From Macrostomum hystrix (taxonomy: Eukaryota; Platyhelminthes; Macrostomidae), in NCBI GenBank assembly GCA_950097015.1, contig CATNEN010000007.1:9239001-9303000 (forward strand): a stretch of DNA of 64,000 nt. Reading direction: 5' to 3'. Made by a program: the position numbers and the translations under genes. Positions within the stretch are counted from its first letter, which is position 1. Each line of letters starts with the position of its first letter. Below are positions 23,185 to 35,600 of this stretch, piece by piece. The notes beneath the pieces are model-generated. The model was not told where the DNA came from. It searched no databases and saw only the letters and a list, made by a program, of their open reading frames with translations.

Positions 23185-23575
23185 CTGATTTCAGAGTGAG
23201 GTTGGGATATCAGAGTGAGGTTGGGATATCAGAGTGAGGTTGGGATCTCAAATTAAGGTTGGGATCTCAGAGTAAGGTTGGGATCTCAAATTAAGGTTGG
23301 GATCTCAGACTAAGGTTGGGATATCAGAGTGAGGTTGGGATCTCAGAGTAAGGTTGGGATCTCAGAGTGAGGTTGGGTTCTCAAAGTAAGGTTGAGATCT
23401 GAAAGTAAGGTTGGGATCTTAGAGTAAGGTTGAGATCTGAAAGTAAGGTTGGGATCTGAAAGTAAGGTTGGGATCTGAAAGTAAGGTTGGGATCTGAAAG
23501 TAAGGTTGGGATCTGAAAGTAAGGTTGGGATCTCAGAGTAAGGTTGGGATCTCAGAGTAAGATTAGGATTTCAAA
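23185..23575. repeat. 19-bp minisatellite
   Basis: About 20 copies of GGGATCTCAGAGTAAGGTT, with GGGATCTGAAAGTAAGGTT and GGGATATCAGAGTGAGG variants grouped in blocks. Confidence 0.95.
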
Positions 23576-24220
23576 AAGAATAAGTTCTTAGGTTTGGCAC
23601 TCTTTTAGGTCTGGTATGGCAGAAAATTCTCAGGCCCAAGCAATTGGGATTAAAAAAACGGTGTAAAGAATTGGAGTTTCTGAGTCGGTATGAGAGTTTA
23701 GCTGTGATTCTCACCTTGATGGAATCCTAAAGAAGAGGCAACAGAATAGAACAAAGAATTCCATTGTTTGCACAGAGATTTCTCTCAGTGGAATTAGCAA
23801 AAAAATCTAAGAGTTGCAAACCCGAGATCGGTGAGGATGCATCCCAGGTCGATCATTGGCCACATTTTCAGACCGTCACCGAGAATTTCATTTCTGAACT
23901 CAGCAGCTCTGAGCCGCTCTGAGCAGCTCGGTGGAAGAGAAAGCTGCAAAACACTTCGCCAAGGGGATTAGCAGGGGAGCAAAGGTATCGACAGCACGGA
24001 TTAAAAGGCTGATCCCTTGGTAAAGCGAGAGGCTGTGTATGAATTTTGAATGATCCGAGTATCCTGTGAGCTCAGGTTTCACTGGCTAAGCCGCTTTATT
24101 ATTTTTGTTTGTGCGTGCTAAAACACTTGCGTCGCGTATCTGGCATGGGATACAAAAAAGCACAAAAGATCGAGGCCCAGGCAGCGCCCTGTTTGTGATC
24201 GTGAACTCGGGTGACGCCGC
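23576..24220. other. Region downstream of the nAChR gene
   Basis: About 0.65 kb beyond the probable 3' end of the minus-strand receptor gene. No exon or RNA gene is recognised. Confidence 0.4.
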
Positions 24221-24226
24221 TTTAAT
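24221..24226 (-). terminator. Candidate poly(A) signal ATTAAA for the nAChR gene
   Basis: ATTAAA on the minus strand, 72 bases after the receptor stop codon. It is the commonest variant of AATAAA, and no perfect signal is closer. Position only; cleavage was not observed. Confidence 0.35.
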
Positions 24227-24297
24227 TGAGGAAAAAAGAAAGGTTGAAGCAGATTGCTGACGTACAAAAATTCAAGGTAAATTTGAGAACTACTCAG

Positions 24298-27200
24298 TCA
24301 GCCTTTGTAAACGTCTGGAGCCGAGAACAGGATGGAAAGCGTGGAGATGACGGTGAAGCAGGAGAACACGATGAGGCAGAGCCGGTCCACCACACGGGCC
24401 GCGAACTTCCAGTCGCTGCTGACCTCACTGTCTGCCGTGTCTTCCGCGATCTTCCGCGTGACGACGCGTAGCTCTTTCAGGACTGTCCTGAGGCCGCTGC
24501 GGTTCGGGTCGGCTTCGCCGCCGCATACCGTCTTGACGCCGTCTTCCAGATCGAGGACGTTGGATAGCAGCGACCGCGAGGAGCGCTGCATTACGTCGGC
24601 GTTGGCTCCCGGAGAATCGCGAAACGAAGCAGCTTGATGATGATGGTTGCTGGCTGCGGCTGCGGCTGCGGCTGCGGCCGCTGCGGAGGCGAAGTTCTTT
24701 GGCCGACGGAGGCGCACGAACTGCTGGCTGGCCTCGTCTTGGCGGTGGTTCTTCATGCACAAGATATTGGCCAGGTAGGTGCAGATGAATTTTCTTACCT
24801 GGCGAAGTTATTTACAAGCTGTAATAAGAGCAAAGTTCAAAGTGTCGTGCAATTTTAATTCTATTGATTTTGTCTATCGAGCTGGGATCTGAGTATCTGA
24901 GGATCTGGGGATCTGGGGATTTGGGGATCTGGGGATCTGGGGATCTGGGGATCTGGGGATCTGCGGATCTGCGGATCTTGGGATCTGGGGATCTGGGGAT
25001 CTGGGGATCTGGGGAACTGGGGATCTCGGAACTGGGGATCTGGGGAACTGGAGAATTGGGGATGTTGGGAACTGGGGATGTTGGGAACTGGGGATCTGGG
25101 GATCAGGGGAACTGGGGATCTCGGAACTGGGGATCTGGGGAAATGGAGAACTGGGGATGTTGGGAACTGGGGATCTGGGGATCTGGGGAACTGGGGATCT
25201 GGGAAACTAGGGATCTGGGGATCTGGGGATCTGGGGATCTGGGGAACTAGGGAACTAGGGAACTAGGGATGTTGGGATCTGGGAATCTGGGGATCTGGGG
25301 TTCTGGGGATCTGGGGATCTGGGGATCTGGGGATCTGGGGAACTGGGGATCTGGGGATCTGGGGATCAGGGGAACTGGGGATGTGGGGAACTGGGGATGT
25401 GGGGAACTGGGGATGTGGGGAACTGGGGATGTGGGGAACTGGGGATGTGGGGAACTGGGGATGTGGGGAACTGGGGATGTGGGGAACTGGGGATGTGGGG
25501 AACTGGGTATGTGGGGAACTGGGGATGTGGGGAACAGGGGATGTGGGGAACTGGGATCTGGAAACTGGGATCTGGAAACTGGGATCTGGAAACTGGGATC
25601 TGGAAACTGGGATCTGGAAACTGGGACCTGGAAACTGGGATCTGGGGTTTCAGGTATTAGGGGAACTGGTGAAACTTGAGACTTAATGACCCCCACGAGA
25701 TCTGCAGAGCGGACACTCTCGGAGCCACAGGACGATCACAGATAATCACAAATCACACAAATTATGAATCGCCTGGACAATGATGGCTACGTCTCAAACG
25801 CCTTCTCACCCAGCGTGGAACCGGATGCGACTCGGCGTCTCGATGGTGATAATTGAGCACAATCACTGTGAACACCACTGACAGGCTGCACATCACCATT
25901 GTGCAGGTGAAGTACATCACTGGAAATTTAACCGGCGCGGATGTACAGAAAAGTATACTCTCTTGCTACTCTCAGTAGTCGTGACAGATAAAAATCTGCG
26001 AAATTCTACTCACCAATCAGTGGAACAGCTTCAGACGTCTTAGGCATGGAGTCCGCCACCAAGAGTTGGAACATGGACAGCGACAGCATGATCATCACAC
26101 CTGAAGCATTTATATTGTGCAATTGGGAGCAATAGTGAGAATTGGAAGCTGTATCAGGCCACGGATTTTTTAGCGGTGAAATCTGGGATCGAAAATAGAC
26201 AATTTTAGTAAAATTAGCAATCCAATTAATCCAGAAAAATAATTGCAGGAGGGCGGCGGGCAATGGCACATCATTTGGTGACTCTAGACCCGCAGCCAGC
26301 GAGGAGGCAATTCTGCCCATTTCGCTGATTTCTGATCACACACGCACACAGGTACTGTACGCAGGCACACACTCACACAGGTGTGTACATCTGCCCTGAC
26401 TCTCTCATTTTCAGGCTGTGTACACTCTCACTGTGCCTTGGAGGTTGGCCCCCAAAGGCGTAAATTGCACGACAAGCCCCCAAAGTCTTCACTCCGCTGC
26501 TGTGCCCCAAATTAATGTGGCCTCGCCGCGGAATCGAGCTCAGGGACATTGGTGCGAGAGGCAAACGCGTTAACCGCTCTGCCACCGACCCCCAATCGGT
26601 GATCAAAGAAGACAGGAATCGAAGAAATCGGGGAAATTAAAAGCTGACGAAACTCGAGATAAAGCCGTCAAGAGTAGTTATTGGGAAACGAAGAATCCCA
26701 GGATCCCGCCACACACCCAGGGAGATTTTCTCGCCCGCATCCGGCGGCAGCAGGAAGGTGAGCAGCGACATGGTAGAGATGAGCACGCAGGGGATGATGA
26801 GGTTGATGCCGTAGTACAGCGTGCGCCTGCGTATGCGGATGAAGTAGCTCAGGTCGATGAACGGGTAGGGGCAGCAGTCGTACTTGGCCGCCGTTCGCTT
26901 GCCGTCCACGCCTGCAAGACGGAGGGCACTCGGTCAGTTTTCACCTGTTGTCCAGGTTGCAGCACACTAATTCTGTTTTAGTTTTGGCTTTAGCCTTCAC
27001 CTTCGAGACTCCACTCGCCGCTGGTGATGTAGGTGTCCAAATCCGCCTGGCCGACCTCTGAGCAGCGCAGCGGGTCGTTCAGCCGCTTCTCCGTGGTGTT
27101 CAGCGCCTTGTCGGAGCACTTCAGCCTCAGGTCGAGTGTGCCCCCATCGTAGGACCAGGAGCCGAATTTCAGCTTGCACACCTGAGTGTCGAACGGAAAC

Positions 27201-28075
27201 CAGGTGGTGTCAATCTTGCAGGTGGAACGGAACATTCCTGGTGGGATGAAGTTCACGTCGCCGGTGTGCTCAACCACCACGTTGGTCGGGTACGTGCCGT
27301 CGAACTTCTCGTCCGCGCTGTAATGGTTAGGATTAGGGTTAGGGTTTGGCTAGGCTAGGGAAACCGTTTTTCTGTTGAGCCTATTTCACCTTAACATATA
27401 ATTTTCCATTACGTTAGTTCACAATGTAGAAACTACAGTTTCATGGCAGAAACTGCGGAGGCACTGTTAAAAGTACATGAATGTACTTTGTAGGCTGCTT
27501 AACAATTAGCTTCAATGCAAGTGTGTGGTTAGAAATGCAAGAATAGCGAATAACTGGACAAGATTGATTGAGCAAAAATCCAACGTGACAGCTGAAATGC
27601 TCTGGTGCTGAGAAAACATGCCAATCAGAGAGATCCGTCCCACTATGCAATACAAGTGGCTTTTAACTTCCAGTAAGTCTCAACAATAACCGTAACAAAC
27701 AAGTAGCACGGCTGCGGACACAAATGCCCCATGGAGTGCCTCACCACTGCTCACCTTTTGTAGGGCTAAATGTCTCATAATTTCTCACCTGTTGTACAGC
27801 AGAATGTCTGGCCGCCACACACGACTCGGGTCGATGTTAATCTTAGTGATGCCACCAAAGTCGTTGGGATCCCAAGTGAAGTGATAGTCGTGCCACGTCT
27901 GTAGGGAGTGTAGATATTTTTAAAGAAAAATCTGACTAGTTGATGCTGAATCAATACTATGATTAGGTCTACTCACAGAGAACTCATAGACTCACCAAAT
28001 CCAGCCAAATGTTAGCGAATAAAATTTGGTTCTTTTCGTCCTAAAAGGCACAAAGAACATGATACATGTCTGTCG

Positions 28076-28111
<36 letters not shown>

Positions 28112-28897
28112 CACCACGTCGATGATCTGCTGTAAGGACGCCTTGAACCAGACGTAGAGCACGCCAGACTCGTTCCTGACCGGCCGCTCAACTGGATTGT
28201 GCACTTCCAGGGAGCTGCTGCGGTTTCTGGGGTGGAACAAGTAGTAGAGCAGGCGGCGCTCGTGATACCCCGCCTGTGCCACTGTGTGGAGGCATGAAAT
28301 TATATTTTGTTCATAAGCGTGCTTGTAGTTTATCTCGTTTTCCAAGAAACTTTGCTAGTTAGGCAGAGATTCACACCCTATCGATATTTCCAATAACCAA
28401 CCCTCACTAGTCAGACAGGTTCCAGAGAGCAGGGTGCACCAGCCAGCCTGGTCTAATCTAATTCCTAATCTCCTCCCAGTTTTTCCATTGATCCCACAGC
28501 GCAGTGCTCGAAGAACTTCATAGCAGGCCTGAAAAGCGGATCCTTCACTTTCTGCAGCTTTTTTCTGTCTGGCCCGTCACCGCCCTCGGAGGAGCCGTAA
28601 ACTAAATTGGGCCGAGCTGTTCGGTCGCTTTTGGCCATTCCAAATGGCGCGTAACTTTTCTAAACAATTTAGGAGCAAAAGTAACTGGCTGCAAACGAAC
28701 TTTTTTTCTCGAACAGACACTTGTCTCTTACTTTCAAAAATAGCCAGCAGATAATGGGAGTGGATAGGACTCCTATATCGAGCTGATGAAGGGAGACACC
28801 AAGCTAAAATCGGAAATTGTGTTTTCCTCAGCATACCTGGCATCAGGGCCACAATGAACGCAAGCCACATGGGCGCTGACCAGTGCATGGATCGCAT
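24298..28897 (-). CDS. Nicotinic acetylcholine receptor alpha subunit, alpha7-like
   Basis: This is a complete Cys-loop cation channel subunit of 530 residues. Its nine exons are 28897-28837, 28281-28115, 28040-27996, 27898-27789, 27317-27001, 26911-26717, 26100-26014, 25919-25810 and 24798-24298; all junctions are GT-AG and in phase. In order it has a signal peptide ([10 protein letters not shown]), the loop A region WRPDILLYN, a 13-residue Cys-loop ([15 protein letters not shown]), loop B GSWSYDG, and the alpha-defining vicinal cysteines in KYDCCPYPF. Four membrane segments follow. M2 begins GEKISLG, keeping the cation-selective Glu at -1'. The M3-M4 loop holds a run of about 11 alanines then HHH. 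The end ([14 protein letters not shown], then M4, then SAPD) is typical of alpha7. Intron 6 holds a SINE and intron 8 a large minisatellite. Odd points are Met at M2 6' and Gln at 15'. Confidence 0.93.
24885..25655. repeat. 8/17-bp GATCTGGG-type minisatellite (nAChR intron 8)
   Basis: Octamers GGGATCTG fill the left part. In the middle a 16-bp unit, GGGGATGTGGGGAACT, becomes regular (about 25375-25545). The right part repeats AACTGGGATCTGGA. The plus strand is strongly G-rich. Open frames on both strands are artefacts. The whole array lies between exons 8 and 9 of the receptor gene. Confidence 0.94.
26240..26600 (-). mobile_element. tRNA-derived SINE, first family (nAChR intron 6)
   Basis: Read on the minus strand, it starts with a tRNA-like head: an A-box-like TGGCAGAGCGGTTAACGCG and a B-box-like GAGCTCGATTCC. 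The body contains CACACCTGTGTGAGTGTG and GCAGAATTGCCTCCTCGCTG. It ends near CCCGCCGCCCTCCTGCAATT. It matches the copies at 37.3, 41.1, 49.1 and 57.9 kb along most of its length. Confidence 0.8.
28067..28112. repeat. (TCTG)n microsatellite at an exon edge
   Basis: About eleven copies of the tetramer TCTG/GTCT. On the minus strand it begins immediately after the donor of nAChR exon 2, so expansion would change the short 74-bp intron between exons 2 and 3. Confidence 0.95.
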
Positions 28898-31800
28898 AGT
28901 CGTAATTAATTCCGGAAACTTTCTAGAAATGCGAGCCAGCTCAGCGCAGACAAAGTCGGTCAGGCAGTCGGCATTCTGAAGCAGCAGTCTGTTTAGCCAT
29001 CGCTTGCGTCAATTTTAGCGCCTATCGAAGGTTCAATAATATTTCTTGCGTTTCTTCTGAATTCAACTGTTCTGCATATGCATAAGCTAGCCTGTGAGTT
29101 GGCTGCCAGTGCTGCAGTTGAACACACTTGGATCCTTCTCTCACTATGCGCATGCGGCTACCAGGGGGGATCGCGAAAGTCAACCGACAGCTATAAGCCT
29201 TCTTTTTCTTTCGATCTGTTGACCTTGTCCGCCTGCTACACTAGCAGCGAATTGGGATAGCGAACTGCATAAGATCGACAGCGAGCGCAGCAACAGTTGC
29301 TGAGGTACGTGGAAGACAGGGTCGCCCTACAGTAGCAGGGATTAGTGAACCAATAGAAATTTAGCTGAATGAGAGCATCGGCCCATGTGCCTCGGGACAA
29401 TGCAGACCGAAGTGCGGATCGGCTCTTAGCACAGTTGTCGCTTGCGCAGGCCTCTTTCACCTTCCTCTTTCCCCGCTCTTCACTCTCTCTCCTTGAAGGC
29501 GTCAGGCGGTGCTGGCCGGACCTGCATCCAGCAGTGTGCACTGGGTTTAAACGGGGGAGCGTTTAGAATACACAGGATCCATGCTACAAGAACGCTAAAT
29601 CGTTAAATTCTCCATAGAAGTGAAAATGTGGGACTGGAGTAATCTTAAGGATACGAAAGTTCTTAGGTTCGACCATGAAAGAGCAAATGTTACAATGTGC
29701 AGATCCTAGCTAGTGTAGCTACGAGTACATATCACGTCTACATGACTGCACATAATTATATATTAGTATGATTTAAAATCAGACGGGCTATATGACAATA
29801 AATAATCTTTTCTACACATCTTCCACGAATCGTATTTATGTTACCTGTGGGATGTCAGAAGAGACAGCGGGATGTCAGGATATAGGCAGCATCAGTGGGA
29901 TTTAGCCAAGCTATAGCAACCACACATGTATTCATCCCTGGGACTGAAGTATTTAACTTTCATATAACAATGTACTACATGCACATGAAACACCTTAGAA
30001 GAAAGTACATGTCAAGTAAAAAATAACTTAATTGCTAATTTGAGCTAAATCGAACATGATAAATAAACGTTCTTAAATTCGTTTTTTTCATAAAAAACAA
30101 ATCATTTTCTGTTTAAGTTGCTCGCTCTGCAAGTAAGATGAAGATACTAGATGAAGATACTAGATAAGATGAAGAAAATAATCAATTTTTTCTTTTGAAT
30201 TTAAGTGTCTATGTACCTCAAGTTCTGCAATATGCATGTGCGCTTGAACTGTATGATAAGGGAAAAATTGTTTTTTATTTGTAGTTTTCGTATTCTGTAT
30301 AAAACTGATTTACTTTAATCAGTATAATACAGTTTCTTTTGTATAAGGGTTGAAGGCACACTATTCGTAGAAATTTGTCCACGGAAATAAGATTATTGTC
30401 GTATATTTACGTAGTTGTGTGCCCTTATTTAAAACTTTTGCTACAGGCCCGGGTCAGACTGCTGCGGCTCTATCTTGACATCCTGCCATGCCATGAGCCA
30501 TGTGTTTGGCGGGCGCGGGCTAGCTAGATGGCCAGCTCTTGCCTCTTGTCAGCGCAAAATAGCTGAATCGGGAAGTTTATACTTTAAGTGAAAGATATTC
30601 TGCACTAAGCTAATGTGTAAAGTTAGTTTTGTTGGTTGATTTGTATCAGCACGACAGTATGGAAAACTTGTATCAGTTTAGAGAAAAGTGAAAGCTTTTA
30701 AAGATTTCGCAGCACGGAGCACTTGACTGATTCTGATAAGAAATAACTGTTATCATGTTGTGCAGCTATTGTTTGTAGTACAAGTCAGATGTGAATAAAT
30801 ACATGTTACATGTTATTCTATTACAGGTCTAACTGTTAAATAACAACATAGCTATACTACACTGCTATAATTTAGCTATATTGGTTTAACTATTCTTTCT
30901 TTGATATTGTTCATGATTATCTCATCTTGTTGACATAGTCCTTTAGCAAGCTGCGCTGTCTGCTCTATAATAATTTATACAAAATAGTATTGTTTGTTAT
31001 ACTTATACTTATAGCATATTTTCTGATAGTCTTTATGGATATTGAGAATTCAATAGTTAACTTAAGAAATATTCTTAATTTTTTCATTTTTAATGTTGTA
31101 GGGCTCTTTTATTAATATTAAAACTTGCTTCTATTACACCTTAAATTGACCCTTTGAAAAAAATCTTAATTTCCTTTGTCAATGACTTAACTATACTTCA
31201 TAGACTGGCTAGGGTAATGAATCATCAACCAAACAAGAATGTGTATTTTTTTAACTTCAAACCTAACCTACAGATTTTCTATTTAAGATATGGTGATAAA
31301 TCAAAAGCCAAGTTATAGAAAACAGTTACATCTTTCTAAAAAGTATCTGCTTTTGCTATTTTATCAAATAGAAAAAACTTATTCCTGCTTTTTATCTTAA
31401 ACCAAACAATGATTTTCATGCATCTTCAAACCAAACAGAGAATTTGATGTTTGGTTTTACAATTTGAGTGAGTGGTTTAATCTTATTTTAAGGAGTGATC
31501 TATCATGAATTATGTAATTTGAAAGCATTTTTCATGCTCTATAAATAACTACATTTATGGTCATTTAATTGGCAAGCAACCACATACAATCTTCATCTAA
31601 AGTACATGCTGAAAAAATGTTGTTAAAAAGTATGCTTTTGCAATAAAAATTTCTACTGAAACATCAATATCTTTCTTTCCTCTTAATGCTTCATTGCACA
31701 TCATGCCTCAGCTTGTAGATAATTTCTTCAACTTTCAAATTAGTTGTTTTGTGAAACACAATAGCTTGTTTCTGTCTTGCATGAGACCAAGGAAGAAGTC

Positions 31801-32641
31801 AAAATTCTTGTTCAGTTTTGATGATACACTGTTCAGTTGATGATTCATTACCCTATGTACTTATCTTACTCTTTCTTTCTTTCTTATGTATATATGTATT
31901 GCTTAATTTAGCCAGATAGGCTGCTTTCTTTCCCAAATATGGTAGCGTTCGCATGAGTGTCTGAGCGGCAAGACACTTCTTCCTCTCCTTACTTACTCAT
32001 AAACTATCTGGCTTTCTGTTTTTTCCCCAGTCTTTCAAGGCTTCCAAATGGACTAAATTTGCCCAACTCTGCACACAGTGCTATTCACCAATTGGGATTT
32101 ACTCTCTGCTCTTTTAGTTATTACACTATACAGCTTTGATAATTATTTCCTTCTTTATTCTTTCAAATATTCACCGACTTGTGTGAAATAAGAACAATTT
32201 AAACACTTTGAGACTTATTCTCCTTTATTCAACACAGAACTGGGCACGGGGCACCAGTTGGAGTTCTAGGGCTAGTTTGTGGTTATATTTATAGCAAAAA
32301 ATTGAGGTAGGTGATAAAACACAGTAAAACAAAAGATAAAATCAAGGAAAAGTGTTTGGCAGGAATTCAAGTTAAAAATATGTAATAAAATGATTGAGAA
32401 TTGAAACGAGGCCGCTGAACAATTACTCAATTCATTATTACGAAATTCGATTCTTGGAGTTAGCGCTGCGCACTCTGACTTCGGGATTATATAGCTGTTA
32501 GCATAATAGAATTGTAGCTTGTTAGTTAAAATGTTGCTTGCATTAAGAATGCTTATCTTTTGAGCTTAAGTTAGTCGACAATTTCAAAGCAATTACGTCA
32601 GCTAATAGTCCCGAGCGGCGCAGCAATTGACTATAAATTCT
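28898..32641. other. Upstream of nAChR: promoter side, then AT-rich non-coding DNA
   Basis: About 3.7 kb. The part next to 28.9 kb should hold the receptor promoter and 5' UTR, but I see no clear TATA box. From about 29.6 kb on, the DNA is markedly AT-rich. No coding exon, RNA gene or array was recognised. The 32.2-32.64 kb part is the left flank of the retrotransposon. Confidence 0.5.
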
Positions 32642-32653
32642 TGTCTATTTAAC
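32642..32653. repeat. Left copy of 12-bp direct repeat (target-site duplication)
   Basis: TGTCTATTTAAC here is identical to 35975-35986, and the two flank the non-LTR element exactly. This is what target-primed reverse transcription leaves at an insertion site. Confidence 0.75.
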
Positions 32654-35600
32654 AACAACAACAACAACAAACTACAGCAACCCTGGCTGAGGCCAAAGAG
32701 TGGGAAGCTGTCAAAAAGCGCGCGCGAGCGCAGAACTGCGCAGGAGGATCAGTCCGCGAGGGTCGGAGATGCCGGCATCAGTCAGCAGCAGGTCGACGAA
32801 ACGTTGTGTCCTCACCTGGCCGCGCCGCCGTGGTCCCTGCAGGGAAGCAGCAGCACATCTTGCTGGGGCTCTGGGCAGCGCTGCTCTGTACGGATATCGT
32901 GGCCGCCAGCTGCAAGCGCTGTGTGCGGAGTAGCTGGCTTGGCCGGCAGAGCTGGGCCCAGTGGTACAGCTCGTCGTTGCTGATGTTAGTCATGGAGTTC
33001 GGCCAGTAGTGGACTCCGAAGGCAGCGCGCAGAAGTGCAGCGTGCGCGGCGTCCAGCTGCCGCTCCTGTGAGCTGGTCAGGGTCCACGTGTGGGCGTTGT
33101 ACAGGAGCACAGTTTCGATGACGGCCTGGTACAGACGCCCCCTCAGCCGGTCTGGCAGCGCGGGACACTGCATTACAGTTCGCAAGGAGCGAAACGCCCC
33201 CCAGGCGAGCGCCCTGCGCCGAGCGATGTCGTCCTGCACGCTTGGCACCAGACCGCCGAGGTAGGTGAATGTCGTGCAGCGAGGCAGCAGCGCCGCCAGC
33301 CCGTTCGCATTACGACAGCGGATCTCAGCGGGCAGGTCTGCCGGGACGGTAAGCACCATCGTCTTCTTGGCGTTCACAGACAGACCGACCACGGCTCCCG
33401 CTGCCGTCAGCTTGTCCAGCAGTCGTTGGGATCCTTCCGCAGAGCTTGAAAGCAGCGCCAGATCGTCTGCGTACGCCAGAATGGAGAGCCGCTTCTCGGG
33501 ATGTCGCCTGCTTGTTCTGCGACAGAGCAAAAAGCCATTGGAGTCATCAGGAAGGCTGACGCGCAGCACCCAGTCCAGGACCAGGACGAACAGGAAGGGC
33601 GCCAGAGTGTCCCCCTGCAGCACGCCAGAGGACGTGTCGAAAAAGTCCGACATACTGTCTGGCGTCGCAACTGCCGCCTTGGTCTCCTGGTACAGGGCCA
33701 TCACAGCCATTACCAGCTGCTCAGGCACATGGTACGCACGCAGGATGGTCGCGATGACTCGCCTCGACACCGAATCGAAGGCCTTCAGAATGTCCACGAA
33801 GATGCAGACGACGATCGATTGGTGGATGCTAGCTTCTTCTAAGATACGGTGCAACGCGAGAATTTGTGACACTGTGCCCCTGCCTGGCCTGAAACCGTTC
33901 TGCTCTCGCCGGAGAAACTGGTCCAGCACTGGCTGCAGCCGCGTCAGCAGCACCCTGTTGTACAACTTCGCGGCGCAAGACATCAGTGAGATTCCGCGAT
34001 GCTCGTCGATCTTGATGGTGCCGGGCTTCTATGGAATTCCAACGATGTGCGCAGTCCGCCACTCGGGAGGGGCGACGCCCCCCGCGATACGCGGTTCATC
34101 ACTTGCGTAACTTCCCGCGCCACTCGCGGGAGGCGCAGCACCTCGATCGGCACCTCGTCAGGTCCCGTAGCCTTGCCTCCCGGCGTCTTCTTTGCGAGCT
34201 GTAGCACCTCGTCGATGGTGATGGGGCTGGTGTTAAAGGCACTCTCCTCCGGCAGAGCGACATATCGTCGTACAGAGGCGGTGGAGGCGCGTTGACGATG
34301 CCAGAGAAGAAGTCCCGGAGCTCGTTTCGTCTCTCTTCGGGCGTGTCACCTGCCAGGTTTAGCGCATTGCGCCGCTTGCGGCCCGTCAGCTGGTTGACAA
34401 CCGACCAAACGGCACGGTGCTTCTTGTCAGGACCGGCGTCGGTGACTTCCCGGATAGCGGCCTCCACTGCGGCGCACTGCCGCATCTTGAAGGTCTCCGC
34501 TAGGGCCTTCTCTGCATCTTCGGTCGGCTGTCCGCTCTTCTGCAGTGTCTCAACTCTCAGCCGAGCCTGCCGCAGCAACTCGTCATCCTGCCACACAGGC
34601 TTACCGCTTTGTGCTGGGTCTACAAGCGGCAGTGTTTTAGTGGCGGCGACATGGACGGCGGTGCTGATGTCCGAGTATTCGGCTGTGGTGGCTGCATCCG
34701 GTCTCCCTTCTAGCGCCTCAGTGAAGGCCTGGCAGAAGTGGCCCCTCACGGATGGATTGCGCAGGGCACGGAAAAAGCGTTTCGGTTTTCGTCTCGGTGG
34801 TCGATAAAGCGGATCTTTTAGGCGCAGGTCGCAGTACAGCAGCTTGCTTACAGCATCCGACCGCACAGCAAGCGGAGCCACTGTGTCGCAGTTAGTCACA
34901 CGGCACCTCTCTCGCCAGCGAAGCAGCACGTGGTCCAGCTGGACGAATCTTCTTTTAGCGAATTTTCCGCACGCATTCCGGCGTGGACGCTAGCAGCCAA
35001 CAAAAGTTGCCATCTCTGCAGCGGCTTCCGAAACAACGTGTTTGCCGATACTAGGTCGTGTCGTTCTGCAAAGTCAACCAGTGCATCGGTGTTGTTGTTC
35101 TCGCGCGGTGTGACGAAACGGAAACGCTCGGATTGTCGCATTACAGCGTTTAAGTCTCCGAGCACCAGCACCGAGTCGCGCTGAGCCACCGCCTCCAGCT
35201 GCGCCGACAGGAACTCCATGAATTGCCGGTGCTCCGTCGGATGCGCAGCCGTGGGGGCATAGGCGCAGAACAGACGCACGTTGCGCCTACGCAGGCGCAG
35301 GTCAACTCGCAGCAGTCGCGGTGATAGACTCTCGCATCGTGTGCATTGCTGTAGCCGGGGGCTGATCAGAGCGCCGACTCCTCCTCGGCCTCTTGAATCC
35401 GCTGAGGTGTATTGTAGGAGCCAGCTGCCTCCAAGATGCTCTTGATGAAGCCCCGGCTCGGCTGTGATGGAAAGCTCCTGCAGCAATATTATATCTAATA
35501 TGAGGTCGTTAGCGAGCTGTGCTAGCAGGTGTTGTCTCCATCTCGCTCGCAGAGTCCAACAATTCCACATCGCAACCCTGAGCTCTTGTGCGCTTTTTGG

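Noticed and set aside
24226-24858. Plus-strand open frames opposite the last nAChR exon
   Set aside because: Shadow frames of the receptor coding exon; the minus strand carries the real domain content.
29236-29566. Open frames on both strands upstream of nAChR
   Set aside because: Short, overlapping on opposite strands, without domain or splice support.
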